A DNA stretch of 64,000 bases from DATIYF01 sp035517775 (GTDB taxonomy: Bacteria; Acidobacteriota; Terriglobia; Terriglobales; Acidobacteriaceae), in contig DATIYF010000089.1 of NCBI GenBank assembly GCA_035517775.1, positions 20,408 through 84,407 on the forward strand, read 5' to 3'. How positions within the stretch are numbered: position 1 is the stretch's first letter; each line of letters begins with the position of its first letter. Both the position numbers and the translations under genes were made by a program. The notes under the pieces are model-generated. The model had not been told where the DNA came from. It made no database searches and worked only from the letters and a program-made list of their open reading frames with translations. Shown here piece after piece: positions 16,865 through 26,161 of the stretch.

Positions 16865-18637
16865 ATGGCGAACTCCGCTACACCGGACGTCGGCTTCCGA
16901 GTCGAGCCGCTCCTGCTCGAAGTCGCCGACGTGGTCAACACCACGCTCGATCTCGATACCACATTGCGCCGCGTGGCTGAACTGGTGCGCAAAGTCATTG
17001 ACTATCAAATTTTTGCCATTCTTTTACTCAATGAGAAGAGCCAGGAGTTGCATGTCCGCTTCCAGGTCGGCTACCCGCGGGAGGTGGCCGACCGGGTGCG
17101 CATCAAGGTAGGCGAGGGCGTCACCGGCCAGGCGGCGCAGCGGCGCGAGGCAGTTTTGGTGGGCGACGTGAGCCGCGAGTCTTCCTACATCGCGGCCGTG
17201 CCTGAGGTGCGCTCCGAGTTGGCGGTTCCCCTCATCGTCAAGAACCGGGTGATCGGGGTGATTGATATCGAATCCACACAGCCCGATTACTTTACCGAGG
17301 AGCACAGGCGCCTGCTCAGCCTGATCGGCTCGCGCATGGCCGTGGGCATCGAGAACGCGCGCCTGCACACCCGCACCACCCGCCAGGCCCGCACCTTGCT
17401 GCTGCTCAATGAAATTGCCCGCGAGTTGACCTCGATTCTGAACCTCGACGAACTGCTCAAGCACATCGCCGAGCTGCTCAGCCGGCTGATTGATTACCAG
17501 ATGTTCAGCATCCTGCTGCTTGATTCTGCCGGCAAGTCGCTGCAGCATCGCTTCTCGCTGCGCTTCCAGGAAAACATTCACATCAAGCACGATATTCCGC
17601 TGGGCCATGGCGTCGTGGGCTTCGCCGCCGAGCACAAGCAGGCGGTGCTGGTGCCGGATGTCAGCAAAGACGCTCGCTACATCCAGCTCAATCCCGAAAC
17701 CCGCTCTGAGCTGGCCGTTCCCCTCATCTACAAAGACAAAGCCATCGGCGTGCTCGATCTGGAGCATACCCGCCGCGGTTTTTTCACCGACGACCACCGC
17801 CGCACCATTTCCACGCTCGCCGCCCAGATCGCCATTGCCATCGAAAACGCCCGCCTTTACGAAGAAATTGCCCGCCAGGAAAAACGCCTGGAGCGCGACC
17901 TGGCCCTGGCCCGCGAATTGCAAATGCGCCTGCTGCCGCCTTCCACGCCCAAGCTTCAGAACCTGGAAATTGCCGCTAAGTTCGTTCCCGCGCGCGCCAT
18001 CGGTGGCGACCTGTATGACTTTGTCAGCTATTCGCTCTCCCGCACCGCGCTGGTGATCGGGGACGTGAGCGGCAAAGGTGCGCCCGCCGCCATCTATGCC
18101 GCCCTGGTCAGCGGCATCCTTCGCTCTCACACCCCGATGGAGCCCAGCCCCGCGGAGATGCTTTCAGCCGTCAACTTCTCGCTGGGTGAGCGCAGGATTG
18201 CCGGCCAGTTCGTCTCGTTGATTTATGCCGTCTGGGATGATTCCGACCTGACCTTGCGCGTGGCCAGCTCTGGCCTGCCTCGCCCGATCTACTGCCATGA
18301 CGGCAAGACGGAGATCATCGAGGCCACCGGACTGCCGCTCGGCCTGTTCGAAGATGCCGACTATGACGAGCTCAGCTACCAGGCCAAGCCCGGCGATCTG
18401 TTTGTTTTCTTCAGCGACGGCATTCTCGACGCCACCAATCAGGCCGGCGAGCTTTTCGGCCGCCGCCGGGTCGAGGAGATCGTCGCCCGGTGCGCGCGCA
18501 TGTCGGCCGATTGTGTGGTCGAATCGCTCTTCAAAGCGGTCAACGAATATGCCGCCAACACCGAGGCCTTCGACGATGAGACCGTGGTCGCCATCAAGGT
18601 GAAGGCTGCCGAGAAGAGCTCCGGAACGCCTTCATGA
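16865..18637 (+). CDS. Tandem-GAF SpoIIE-type protein serine phosphatase (RsbU-like)
   Basis: The 590-residue protein has two GAF domains (about residues 20-165 and 185-335), each with a repeated GVTGQAA/GVVGFAA-type loop and ELAVPLIVK/ELAVPLIYK strand, so they look like an internal duplication. A short coiled linker (EEIARQEKRLERDLALAREL) leads to a PP2C/SpoIIE catalytic domain. Its metal motifs are GGDLYDF, GDVSGKG, FFSDGI and DDETVVAIKV. Such proteins dephosphorylate STAS anti-anti-sigma factors in partner-switching cascades once the GAFs sense a ligand or partner. No anti-sigma factor is adjacent; a STAS protein occurs 19 kb away. Its last codons overlap the lysA start by 4 nt. Confidence 0.9.
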   Translation: MANSATPDVGFRVEPLLLEVADVVNTTLDLDTTLRRVAELVRKVIDYQIFAILLLNEKSQELHVRFQVGYPREVADRVRIKVGEGVTGQAAQRREAVLVGDVSRESSYIAAVPEVRSELAVPLIVKNRVIGVIDIESTQPDYFTEEHRRLLSLIGSRMAVGIENARLHTRTTRQARTLLLLNEIARELTSILNLDELLKHIAELLSRLIDYQMFSILLLDSAGKSLQHRFSLRFQENIHIKHDIPLGHGVVGFAAEHKQAVLVPDVSKDARYIQLNPETRSELAVPLIYKDKAIGVLDLEHTRRGFFTDDHRRTISTLAAQIAIAIENARLYEEIARQEKRLERDLALARELQMRLLPPSTPKLQNLEIAAKFVPARAIGGDLYDFVSYSLSRTALVIGDVSGKGAPAAIYAALVSGILRSHTPMEPSPAEMLSAVNFSLGERRIAGQFVSLIYAVWDDSDLTLRVASSGLPRPIYCHDGKTEIIEATGLPLGLFEDADYDELSYQAKPGDLFVFFSDGILDATNQAGELFGRRRVEEIVARCARMSADCVVESLFKAVNEYAANTEAFDDETVVAIKVKAAEKSSGTPS

Positions 18638-19938
18638 AGCGCGCGGCAGGCAAAGTTCTGGAAGGTCTGGGATTTTCCTATCAAGGCGGGCGCCGGGGCG
18701 AAGACCCTACCCTGCATTGCGACCGTGTTCCCTTGCCGGAGCTCGCGACGCGCTTTAGCACGCCCCTCTACGTCTACTCTGCTTCGCTCATTCGAGACCG
18801 TCTGCGCGCCTTTGATCGCGCCTTTGGCCCCGCGCCGCATACCATCTGCTATTCGGTAAAGGCCAATTCCAACCTCAGCATTTTGCGCTTGCTGGCCGGC
18901 CAGGGCTGCGGCTTTGACGTCGTTTCCGGCGGAGAGCTGCAACGCGTTTTGCGCCTGGGAAGCAAGACCGCCGGCAAGGTTGTCTTTTCCGGCGTGGGCA
19001 AGACGGCGGATGAAATGCAGATGGCTCTCAAGGCCAATATTCTGCTCTTCAACATCGAGAGCGAATCCGAATTGGAGGCACTGGCCGCGAGTGCCGCGCG
19101 CATGAAGAAGCGGGCCTCGGTCGCTCTGCGAGTCAATCCCGATGTGTCCGCGGAAACGCATCCCTATATCTCCACCGGCCTGCACCAGCACAAGTTCGGC
19201 GTGCCCCTCCGCCAGGCCCGCCGCCTCTACCAACGCCTGGCCGCAAAAAAATATTTACGGGTGGCGGGAGTCAGTGTTCACATCGGCTCGCAGATCACCG
19301 ATATGGCGCCCTTCGCCGCGGCCATGGAGCGCGTGGCAGAACTGGTCACCGGGCTGCGCGCCGACGGCCATTCCATTCTCTACGTAGATGCCGGAGGCGG
19401 CTTAGGCATTGACTATCAGCAGCGCGGCGCTTCCGCCTTCGAGCGGCGTGCTGCCTCTTACGCATCCGCCCTGCTCAAACCTCTAAATGGACTGAAGGTT
19501 CACCTGCTGCTCGAACCCGGCCGCTCGATCGTTGGCCCGGCGGGCGCGCTACTGACTCGGCTGATCTACCGGAAGGAAAATGATCGAAAGAAATTTCTGG
19601 TGGTGGATGCGGCCATGAATGATCTCATTCGCCCCTCGCTGTACAAAGCTCACCACCAGATTGTTTCCCTTCGGCAAAACCGAGGCGGGGCAACAGAGAC
19701 CGTAGATGTCGTCGGCCCCATCTGCGAGACCGGGGATTTCTTTGCCCGCGGCCGTGAGTTGTCCGTCGTCCAGGAAGGCGGCCTGCTGGCCATTCTCGAT
19801 GCTGGCGCTTACGGCATGTCGCTCGCCTCAAACTACAACTCGCGCCCGCGCGCTGCGGAAGTCCTGGTGGATGGCCGCTCCGTGAAGCTCATCCGCCGCC
19901 GCGAGCGCTTTGAAGATCTGCTTCGGGCGGAAAAATAG
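18634..19938 (+). CDS. lysA: Diaminopimelate decarboxylase
   Basis: The 434-residue protein is a PLP-dependent fold-III decarboxylase: YSVKANSN contains the Schiff-base Lys (residue about 76), HIGSQI and LEPGRSIVG bind cofactor phosphate, and PICETGD carries the active-site Cys. It converts meso-diaminopimelate to lysine, the last biosynthetic step. It starts with an ATGA overlap with the upstream GAF/SpoIIE phosphatase, so it is translationally coupled to a signalling gene. The next gene is convergent with only 26 bp between stops. Confidence 0.93.
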   Translation: MKRAAGKVLEGLGFSYQGGRRGEDPTLHCDRVPLPELATRFSTPLYVYSASLIRDRLRAFDRAFGPAPHTICYSVKANSNLSILRLLAGQGCGFDVVSGGELQRVLRLGSKTAGKVVFSGVGKTADEMQMALKANILLFNIESESELEALAASAARMKKRASVALRVNPDVSAETHPYISTGLHQHKFGVPLRQARRLYQRLAAKKYLRVAGVSVHIGSQITDMAPFAAAMERVAELVTGLRADGHSILYVDAGGGLGIDYQQRGASAFERRAASYASALLKPLNGLKVHLLLEPGRSIVGPAGALLTRLIYRKENDRKKFLVVDAAMNDLIRPSLYKAHHQIVSLRQNRGGATETVDVVGPICETGDFFARGRELSVVQEGGLLAILDAGAYGMSLASNYNSRPRAAEVLVDGRSVKLIRRRERFEDLLRAEK

Positions 19939-19964
19939 CTGCCCCTGCCAGCGGTCGCAGAATT

Positions 19965-21230
19965 TCACTTCTCCGTTCCCGGGTCCGGGCCTTGCAGCGT
20001 ACTTCTGGCGGCGTTCTTGAACACCACTCCGCCCTTCATAACGAATACCACGCGCCGCACCGCTGTAATGTCTTGCAGCGGGTCGCCATCGAGCGCAATG
20101 ATATCCGCCTGCAGTCCCGGCGCGATCGAACCTATCTGATCGCCCATGCGCATCGCCTCCGCGTTCAGCGAATTGGCCGAAACCATGGCCCTCATGGGGT
20201 CCATTCCGCAGTCGCGCACGCGGTAGATAAAGTCTTCCGCATTGCGGCCATGCGCGCCCGCTACCGCGTCGGTGCCGTAAACAATCTTCAACCCGGGAAC
20301 GCCCAGCGCCCGCCGGATGAATTCCTGATGCGCGGGGATAAGGCCTTTCATCGCCGCAAAGCCCTCTTCCGTGTAATACGGCGGCGCCAGAAACCGGTCT
20401 TTGTATTTCAGATAGGTTTCGAGCAGCAGTCCCGCCTGGGGATCCAGGTAAATCCCGCGGTCAGCCATCAAGCGTAAATCGTCCTCGGAAGCCCCCAGGC
20501 CATGCTCCACCTCCGTGCAACCGGCAAGTATGGCCGCGCGAACCCCGTCGCGATATGCATGGACCAGAGAGCGCAGTCCTTGCTCTCTCGCCTCATAGCA
20601 GGCGGCATTCAACTGCTCCTGTGACATGGTCATCGGTCCGCGCGTCATGCCGCCCGAAGCAAATATCTTGATCAGGTCCGCCCCGGCTGCTTTTTGCCGG
20701 CGCACGAAAGCCTCAATCTCTTCCGGAGTTCCTGTCTTCTCCCCCTGCCCCATCAGCGGTTCTACCGCGGTCAGAATGCGCGGACCCGGCAGCACGCCTT
20801 TTGCTATGGCGTCGCGCAAGGGCACGTCGGCGGGCGAGCCCACGCTCTGCACCGTGGTAAACCCCGCCATCAAGGTCAGCCAGGCATTCGAGGCGGCGGC
20901 ATAGGAAGCCTCCGGCGTTGTGCCGCCCTGGCCCGCATTCTTTCCATCGGGGCCAAAGCTCCAGGTAATGTGCACGTGGGCATCAATCCAGCCCGGCAGG
21001 ACCGTCCGTCCACGCAGATCGTAATCCACCGGCCCGGCCTTCGGATCGAGCGCGACAATCTTCGAGCCCTCGATCACGATGCGCGTGTCGTGCAGCACCC
21101 GGCCTTTGCCATCCAGCAGCGTGCTCGCTGCAATCACCATGCGTTTGTTCTCCGCTGAAAGTGGTAAAGCAGCCGTCTGGATGCAGGCACTAATGCCTGC
21201 CATGCACAGAACCATGGTTGCCCATCGCAT
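19965..21230 (-). CDS. Exported metal-dependent amidohydrolase
   Basis: The 421-residue protein has an apparent signal peptide (about residues 1-26) and a TIM-barrel amidohydrolase fold. TVLPGWIDAHVH gives the first HxH metal site, VHAYRDGVRAAI, VEHGLGASEDD the mid-barrel His positions, and IVYGTDAVAG the catalytic Asp. This arrangement matches imidazolonepropionase-like/Xaa-Pro dipeptidase-type exported hydrolases found repeatedly in acidobacterial genomes. Substrate is likely a small peptide or cyclic amide (inference). The downstream gene (in its own direction) is convergent lysA. Confidence 0.85.
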   Translation of the reverse strand: MRWATMVLCMAGISACIQTAALPLSAENKRMVIAASTLLDGKGRVLHDTRIVIEGSKIVALDPKAGPVDYDLRGRTVLPGWIDAHVHITWSFGPDGKNAGQGGTTPEASYAAASNAWLTLMAGFTTVQSVGSPADVPLRDAIAKGVLPGPRILTAVEPLMGQGEKTGTPEEIEAFVRRQKAAGADLIKIFASGGMTRGPMTMSQEQLNAACYEAREQGLRSLVHAYRDGVRAAILAGCTEVEHGLGASEDDLRLMADRGIYLDPQAGLLLETYLKYKDRFLAPPYYTEEGFAAMKGLIPAHQEFIRRALGVPGLKIVYGTDAVAGAHGRNAEDFIYRVRDCGMDPMRAMVSANSLNAEAMRMGDQIGSIAPGLQADIIALDGDPLQDITAVRRVVFVMKGGVVFKNAARSTLQGPDPGTEK

Positions 21231-21356
21231 GAATGCTCCTTCTCGGTTTCCAGCTGCGGCAAGAATAAACCCCAGTCGATGAGACGAAGTTGTACGAGAT
21301 TGGTGAGAGCCGCAATATGCGCTCGAAACAGTCTAGCCGAGCCGCGAGCGCTTGCC

Positions 21357-22394
21357 CTACTGAGTGGAACTGGTGGTTTGACCCGGAACCAGCTTACGCA
21401 GGTCTGCGAGTTGCGCGGTCCGGCCGGCATCCGGGTATCTGGCGAGAAATTGCCGCATCTCATCCAGCTTCTGGCTGGCCTGGTCCATCTGCTTGCCCTC
21501 GGCGTAGAGGTGGACGAGCGCGGCCAGCGCCTCCCAATACTGTGGGTCCCGTGGAGTGCGGGGGAGCAGCGTGACTCGCTGCTCGAGAGTTGCCAGCATC
21601 TGGTTGGCCCGTTCCGGCTGGTTCGATCTGCGCCAGCAGCGCACCTGCAAGGCCCATAGCCTCCAGTATTCGCTTTGCAGGTCCTGCTGCGCCCGGCGCT
21701 TGAAATCAACGCTGTACCAGTCCACCGGGCGGATGCGCTGCAGCCGCCACTCATCGTCGCGAATGCCCTGCAGCGCCAGCTTCACGATGGCCGCGCTGTC
21801 GCCGTCCTGGGAGAGTAAAGTCTCTGCCTGCCCGAGCAACGGGCTGGGCCCCGGCATCGCGTCCGGCAAGCGTGCCAAAGCGCCGCCGGGGCAGAGTTGC
21901 AGAAAGGCTTGCCGCTCAGCCGCCTGCTTGCCCGCGTCGCCGAATGCTTCCGAGCCGTAAATCTCCGCCAGCATGCGGTGCGCCGGCGCAAATTGCGGAT
22001 TCTCCGCCGCGATCTGCGCAAAGCCCTGGGCCGCAGCCGGTGTGCTCCTTCCGATCAACGACCGAAAATAGAGATAGCCATACAGCAGCTCGTCGGGATG
22101 CTGGGCGAGCAGACCCTGATAATCCTCGGTGAGCGCGCGGTAGTGGCCTTCGATGCCAAACTCCCGCACGGCGTCCTGGTAGCCCTCCTGAGCGAACAGA
22201 TCATCCGGAAAGCGCTGCCGCAATGCCAGAAAAGGCTGAATGTTGTGATCGAAGTCCTCTGGATTCACCACCGGGTGAGACGCAGCCTGAGACAAGGCCG
22301 CGCTGATTCCTGCGCTGGCCTGGCAGAAACGGGAGGAGGCGGCCTGGGCCACTGGCCCGGCCGCCAATATGATCAGCAAGGCGTACTTGAACAT
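21357..22394 (-). CDS. Exported protein with TPR-like helical repeats
   Basis: A signal peptide (MFKYALLIILAAGPVAQA) precedes about 325 residues, almost entirely helical with TPR-like spacing, such as HYRALTEDYQGLLAQHPDE, NPQFAPAHRMLAEIYG and YWEALAALVHLYAEGKQ. No catalytic motif is visible. It starts 61 bp behind the di-haem protein on the same strand and could be a periplasmic partner or scaffold for it (inference). I do not recognise the family. Confidence 0.7.
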   Translation of the reverse strand: MFKYALLIILAAGPVAQAASSRFCQASAGISAALSQAASHPVVNPEDFDHNIQPFLALRQRFPDDLFAQEGYQDAVREFGIEGHYRALTEDYQGLLAQHPDELLYGYLYFRSLIGRSTPAAAQGFAQIAAENPQFAPAHRMLAEIYGSEAFGDAGKQAAERQAFLQLCPGGALARLPDAMPGPSPLLGQAETLLSQDGDSAAIVKLALQGIRDDEWRLQRIRPVDWYSVDFKRRAQQDLQSEYWRLWALQVRCWRRSNQPERANQMLATLEQRVTLLPRTPRDPQYWEALAALVHLYAEGKQMDQASQKLDEMRQFLARYPDAGRTAQLADLRKLVPGQTTSSTQ

Positions 22395-22455
22395 CTTGAA
22401 ATCCGAAGGTGACTGCGCGGAGGAGATGCCCTCCTCCGCGCATAACCCTGCGGCC

Positions 22456-23889
22456 TTACAACGAGCGCAGGAAGTTCAGAATATCCTGCTGCTGCGATTT
22501 GCTCAATCCGTTGAAGCTGCGGATGACCCCATCAGCCTCGGAGCGCTGATTCTGGCTGTGCCGGCGGCAGAACTGCCAGTTGCGGCTGGTGCTCCAGCTG
22601 GCATGGTCCTCAATCGCCTCCAGCAGGTCTGAGGTGCGGCCATCATGCAGGAAGAACAGCCGCTGTCCCAGTCCCCACAGCGGAGCCGTGCGGAACTGGT
22701 CAGGTCCCGCCAGACCCTGGCTAACTCCATCCGCCAGCCCCGGCCCCATATGGTGCAGGGCAAAATCGGAGTAAGGATGGTAGGTCACATTCGACAGGCC
22801 GGCAAATTTGGCCGGGCCGCTCGTCAGCGTCGAGGAATGACATAAAGCGCAGCCCACGCGGTTGAACAGAGATTGGCCATTCTGTACCGATTGCGACGCA
22901 ACCCCACTCAGAACTGCCGGGGTCGGCGGCGCCGAGAGCATGATGAACGAACCGAAGTTCACTACATCGGAGGACATGGAAGCGGCATCGCCAGTGGTGG
23001 CGCCGTTCTCAGGATTGGTCAGGTTGGTGTAGTCCTCGGGAGTGCCATTGAACACGCAGCCGCTCACATCCACGCGTTCGTTGGAAAAGCTCTCGTTGGT
23101 AACGCCCTGTTCGACGTTATAGGCTTCACCGGAAAAAATCAGCACCGACTTGTTCTGGGCCTTCCACCCGAAGCGGGTAATCGTGCCGTCATTTCCGCTG
23201 GCGTTAAAGCTGCCGCCAATACCGAACCGCGCTCTCAAGCCCGCGGTCGCCGCCAGGTTGGCGCGCAAAACCGAATCTGGCGTGCTCTCCACCAGTCCCA
23301 GGCCGAACAATGGGGTCGGAATGCGTAGGCCGACGTTGCCCGCGGCCACCTGCTGGGCAAAATTAGGCTGGGATACAGTGCATCCCGGAGCGTCCGTGCG
23401 CCCTGCAATCGTGAACAGGTCGTGCACTCCGCCATCGGGTGAACCATCCGGATAATTCACAAAGCGGGCTTCCCGCACCGGGCCGTTGGCGGTAATGAAG
23501 GGCGGCAGCACGTTGCTGGCTCCATCCAGGGCGGCCATCGCGACCTGCGGATTCGCCACCGAATGAATCTTGCTGATTAGGCCCGGGCTGCTGCCGCCAA
23601 TCGCCGGTTCGGAGTGGCAACTGGCGCAGCTGTTGCTGTTGAAGCTCGGTCCCAGGCCTGAACCTTCCTCGCCCGCGATGGTTCCTGAGACCGAATCCAC
23701 TTCTTCAAAGTGCATGAGGGCTTCGCTGAAAAAGCTCTTTTCGTAATCGCTCAGGCTTAGCATGGGCCCTCCGGCGCCCGCGGGCCCTCCACGTGGCCCG
23801 GGGTCTTTTTGGCCCAAAACGGCTGCTGGATTAACTATTGTGAGGAGAAACAAACATGCGATAGCGGGGAACAGGGGACGTAACTTCAT
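22456..23889 (-). CDS. Di-haem DUF1111 (putative thiol oxidoreductase/peroxidase-like) cytochrome
   Basis: Starting at MKLRPLFPA with GGAGG upstream, the protein has 477 residues and a signal peptide ending at VLGQ. Two haem-binding motifs are clear: CASCH in the first third and CALCH towards the C-terminus. EEGSGLGPSFNSNSCASCH, MAPPLWGLG-like PLWGLGQRLFFLHDGR and the closing HSQNQRSEADGVI region match DUF1111 (di-haem oxidoreductase). These periplasmic proteins resemble MauG/CcpA peroxidases but their reaction is unproven. The open frame extends upstream to 24006 without family sequence. The helical TPR-like gene follows. Confidence 0.85.
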   Translation of the reverse strand: MKLRPLFPAIACLFLLTIVNPAAVLGQKDPGPRGGPAGAGGPMLSLSDYEKSFFSEALMHFEEVDSVSGTIAGEEGSGLGPSFNSNSCASCHSEPAIGGSSPGLISKIHSVANPQVAMAALDGASNVLPPFITANGPVREARFVNYPDGSPDGGVHDLFTIAGRTDAPGCTVSQPNFAQQVAAGNVGLRIPTPLFGLGLVESTPDSVLRANLAATAGLRARFGIGGSFNASGNDGTITRFGWKAQNKSVLIFSGEAYNVEQGVTNESFSNERVDVSGCVFNGTPEDYTNLTNPENGATTGDAASMSSDVVNFGSFIMLSAPPTPAVLSGVASQSVQNGQSLFNRVGCALCHSSTLTSGPAKFAGLSNVTYHPYSDFALHHMGPGLADGVSQGLAGPDQFRTAPLWGLGQRLFFLHDGRTSDLLEAIEDHASWSTSRNWQFCRRHSQNQRSEADGVIRSFNGLSKSQQQDILNFLRSL

Positions 23890-24427
23890 TGAAAACCCTC
23901 CATGCACGGGGCAGGCACACGACCGGCGCGAAGCCAGGCAGTGCTCTCTTGACGAAGCCAGCGCTATGCTGTGCTCGGGCACTTCACCGGCCCAAGACCG
24001 AGACAAAAATGGACTCGATCAAAACGTCGAACACCGTTGCGGTGAGCCGCCAGATGCTCCTCTGCAAGCTGATGTCCGTAGGCTGGGTCAAACTGCGTTG
24101 ATTAAGCGAAATTTAGGTTTGATTTGATTTGGCGTCAACACTCAGAAGTACGACACGGTAGTTACAAGTACGGCACACACCTTATGTCCAACGGGACACT
24201 AGAGGTGCACATTTTTGCGCTTACCCCCTGTGCGCGATTGCGCATCGCGTCAGTGCGCTCACCAAAGGCAGTACTGGGGCCGCCCGCGCATATGATGTGC
24301 GAGAACTAATTTCGAAAGCTTTTCCACGCGCGAAAACGAAAGATGAAAAACTTCTGAAGCGAGCGGAAGAGTATTTACCGCGCACGCGCCGTGCCCCGGT
24401 GCCGGCTCCTGTGCTTGCGCGCGCGGC
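23890..24427. other. Intergenic region, 538 bp, no supported gene
   Basis: Upstream of the di-haem gene and downstream of an amidohydrolase gene (both minus strand). It is less GC-rich than its surroundings and contains short degenerate direct repeats (AAGTACGACACGG at 24146 and AAGTACGGCACAC at 24167). No open frame has a ribosome-binding site and recognisable protein. It likely holds the promoter of the di-haem operon. Confidence 0.5.
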
Positions 24428-26140
24428 TCAGCGGGCGTCGCTGTGCTCCGGGCCGGGCTGGCTCGCATCCCACACCAGCTTTCCGCCCACGAAGGTCTTA
24501 AGCACCTTCGCTTCGCGAATCTTCGCCGGCGGAATCGCAAAAATATCGTCACTCAGCAGAACCATGTCAGCCAATTTGCCCACGGTGATTGAGCCTTTCT
24601 CGTTCTCCTGGAACTCCGCGTAAGCCGAGCCCATGGTGTAGGCCTCGACCGACTCCGCCACCGTCAGCTTCTGCTCTGGAAACCAGCCGTTCGGATTTTT
24701 TCCATCGAGGGTTGCGCGTGTCACCGCGCCATAAATCGTCAGAATTGGATTCAGCGGCGCCACATCCCAATCGGTCCCAAAGGCCAGACGCACTCCGTCA
24801 TTCAGGAAGGTGCGGAAGGCATAGGTCCGGCTGGCGCGGTCATGGCCAATTCGCGCCTCTGCCCACCGCCCATCATCAATCGCCTGGTAGGGCTGCACCG
24901 AGGCGATCACGTGCAACTGGGCGAAACGGTCAAAATCTTTCGCCGCCATATGCTGCGCATGTTCAATGCGTAAGCGCCGGTCGGCGGGACCGTGCGCCGC
25001 CACAATCTCCGCATACAGGTCCAGCACGGTGGAAATGGCGCGGTCGCCAATGGCATGGGTGCAGATCTGCAGCCCCGCGGCGTCGGCTTTCATCATGTGC
25101 TCGCGCATCCGCGAAAGCGGGTGCATATCTCCCGCCAGCAGGCCGTAATTTCCCGGCTCATCGCTGTAGGGCTCAAAAAAGTAAGCCGTGCGCGAGCCCA
25201 GCGAGCCATCGGCGAAGGCTTTTACCGCTCCCAGCCGCAGCCAGGGCCCGCCAAAGGCATGCCGCAGCCCCAGCTTTGCCTGATCGTCCACTCCTTCCGT
25301 GATCAGCGGCGCGGCATAGATTCTGGTAATCAGCTCGCCTTTTTCCAGCAGGTCGGTATAGGCCGCAATGTCGGCGTAATCGGGATTCATGTTCTGCACG
25401 CTGGTCACGCCCAGCGATGCGGCATAAGCCATGGCCCGCTTCACCGCCGCCATGAGCTGTTGATGGGTGGGCGGCGGAATCACCTTATCCACATAATCCA
25501 TGGCCGCGTCTTTGAGCGCCCCCGTCGGGTCGCCCTCAGCGTTGCGCACCACCACGCCGCCCGGTGGATCCGGCGTCTTCGCCGTGACCCCCGCCAGGCT
25601 CAATGCCAGGGAATTGGCCAATGCCATATGCCCGTCATAGCGGGAGAGAAATACCGGATTGTCCGGCGTCACCCGGTCAATCAGAGCGCGCGTGGGGAGT
25701 CGCGGCGGGCTCCACTTGGTCTCATCCCAATCCCCGCCCAGAATCCACTGGCCTTTCGGAGTTTTCTTAGCCTGTTCTTCGATTCTGCGAACAAATTCCG
25801 CCGTGCTGCTGGCGTCATTGAGCTGAACGTTGCCCAGTTGCTCGCCCCCGCTGACAAAATGCACATGAGCGTCATTAAAGCCGGGCAGCAACAGCTTGCC
25901 GCCGGCATCCAGAACGTGCGTTCTTGGCCCGCGCCATGCGCCCACTTCGGCATTGGAGCCTACCGCCACGATGCGGTCGCCCAGCACGGCAACCGCCTGC
26001 GCCCGGGGATGCGCCTTATCCACCGTCCACACCCGCGCGTTGCGGATGATCAGGTCCGCCTGCGGCCTGGATTGGGAATATGCGGTCACTACCGAAAGCC
26101 CCGCCAGCAAACCGGCAAGAAGACTAGTGCGCAGTCTCAT
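24428..26140 (-). CDS. YtcJ-like amidohydrolase (Amidohydro_3), exported
   Basis: The 570-residue protein has a signal peptide (about residues 1-22) and an amidohydrolase barrel: LLLPGFNDAHVHFVSGG gives the HxH metal site, LQICTHAIGDRAIS the second, and AFGTDWDVAPLNP the catalytic Asp. This is the YtcJ-like/exoenzyme-regulatory-protein-AepA-like group. Substrate unknown. It begins 21 bp after the NAD kinase stop, so it is the third gene in a tlyA-nadK-amidohydrolase series. Confidence 0.88.
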   Translation of the reverse strand: MRLRTSLLAGLLAGLSVVTAYSQSRPQADLIIRNARVWTVDKAHPRAQAVAVLGDRIVAVGSNAEVGAWRGPRTHVLDAGGKLLLPGFNDAHVHFVSGGEQLGNVQLNDASSTAEFVRRIEEQAKKTPKGQWILGGDWDETKWSPPRLPTRALIDRVTPDNPVFLSRYDGHMALANSLALSLAGVTAKTPDPPGGVVVRNAEGDPTGALKDAAMDYVDKVIPPPTHQQLMAAVKRAMAYAASLGVTSVQNMNPDYADIAAYTDLLEKGELITRIYAAPLITEGVDDQAKLGLRHAFGGPWLRLGAVKAFADGSLGSRTAYFFEPYSDEPGNYGLLAGDMHPLSRMREHMMKADAAGLQICTHAIGDRAISTVLDLYAEIVAAHGPADRRLRIEHAQHMAAKDFDRFAQLHVIASVQPYQAIDDGRWAEARIGHDRASRTYAFRTFLNDGVRLAFGTDWDVAPLNPILTIYGAVTRATLDGKNPNGWFPEQKLTVAESVEAYTMGSAYAEFQENEKGSITVGKLADMVLLSDDIFAIPPAKIREAKVLKTFVGGKLVWDASQPGPEHSDAR

Positions 26141-26161
26141 GGTCCTCGCAGAAATACCGCC

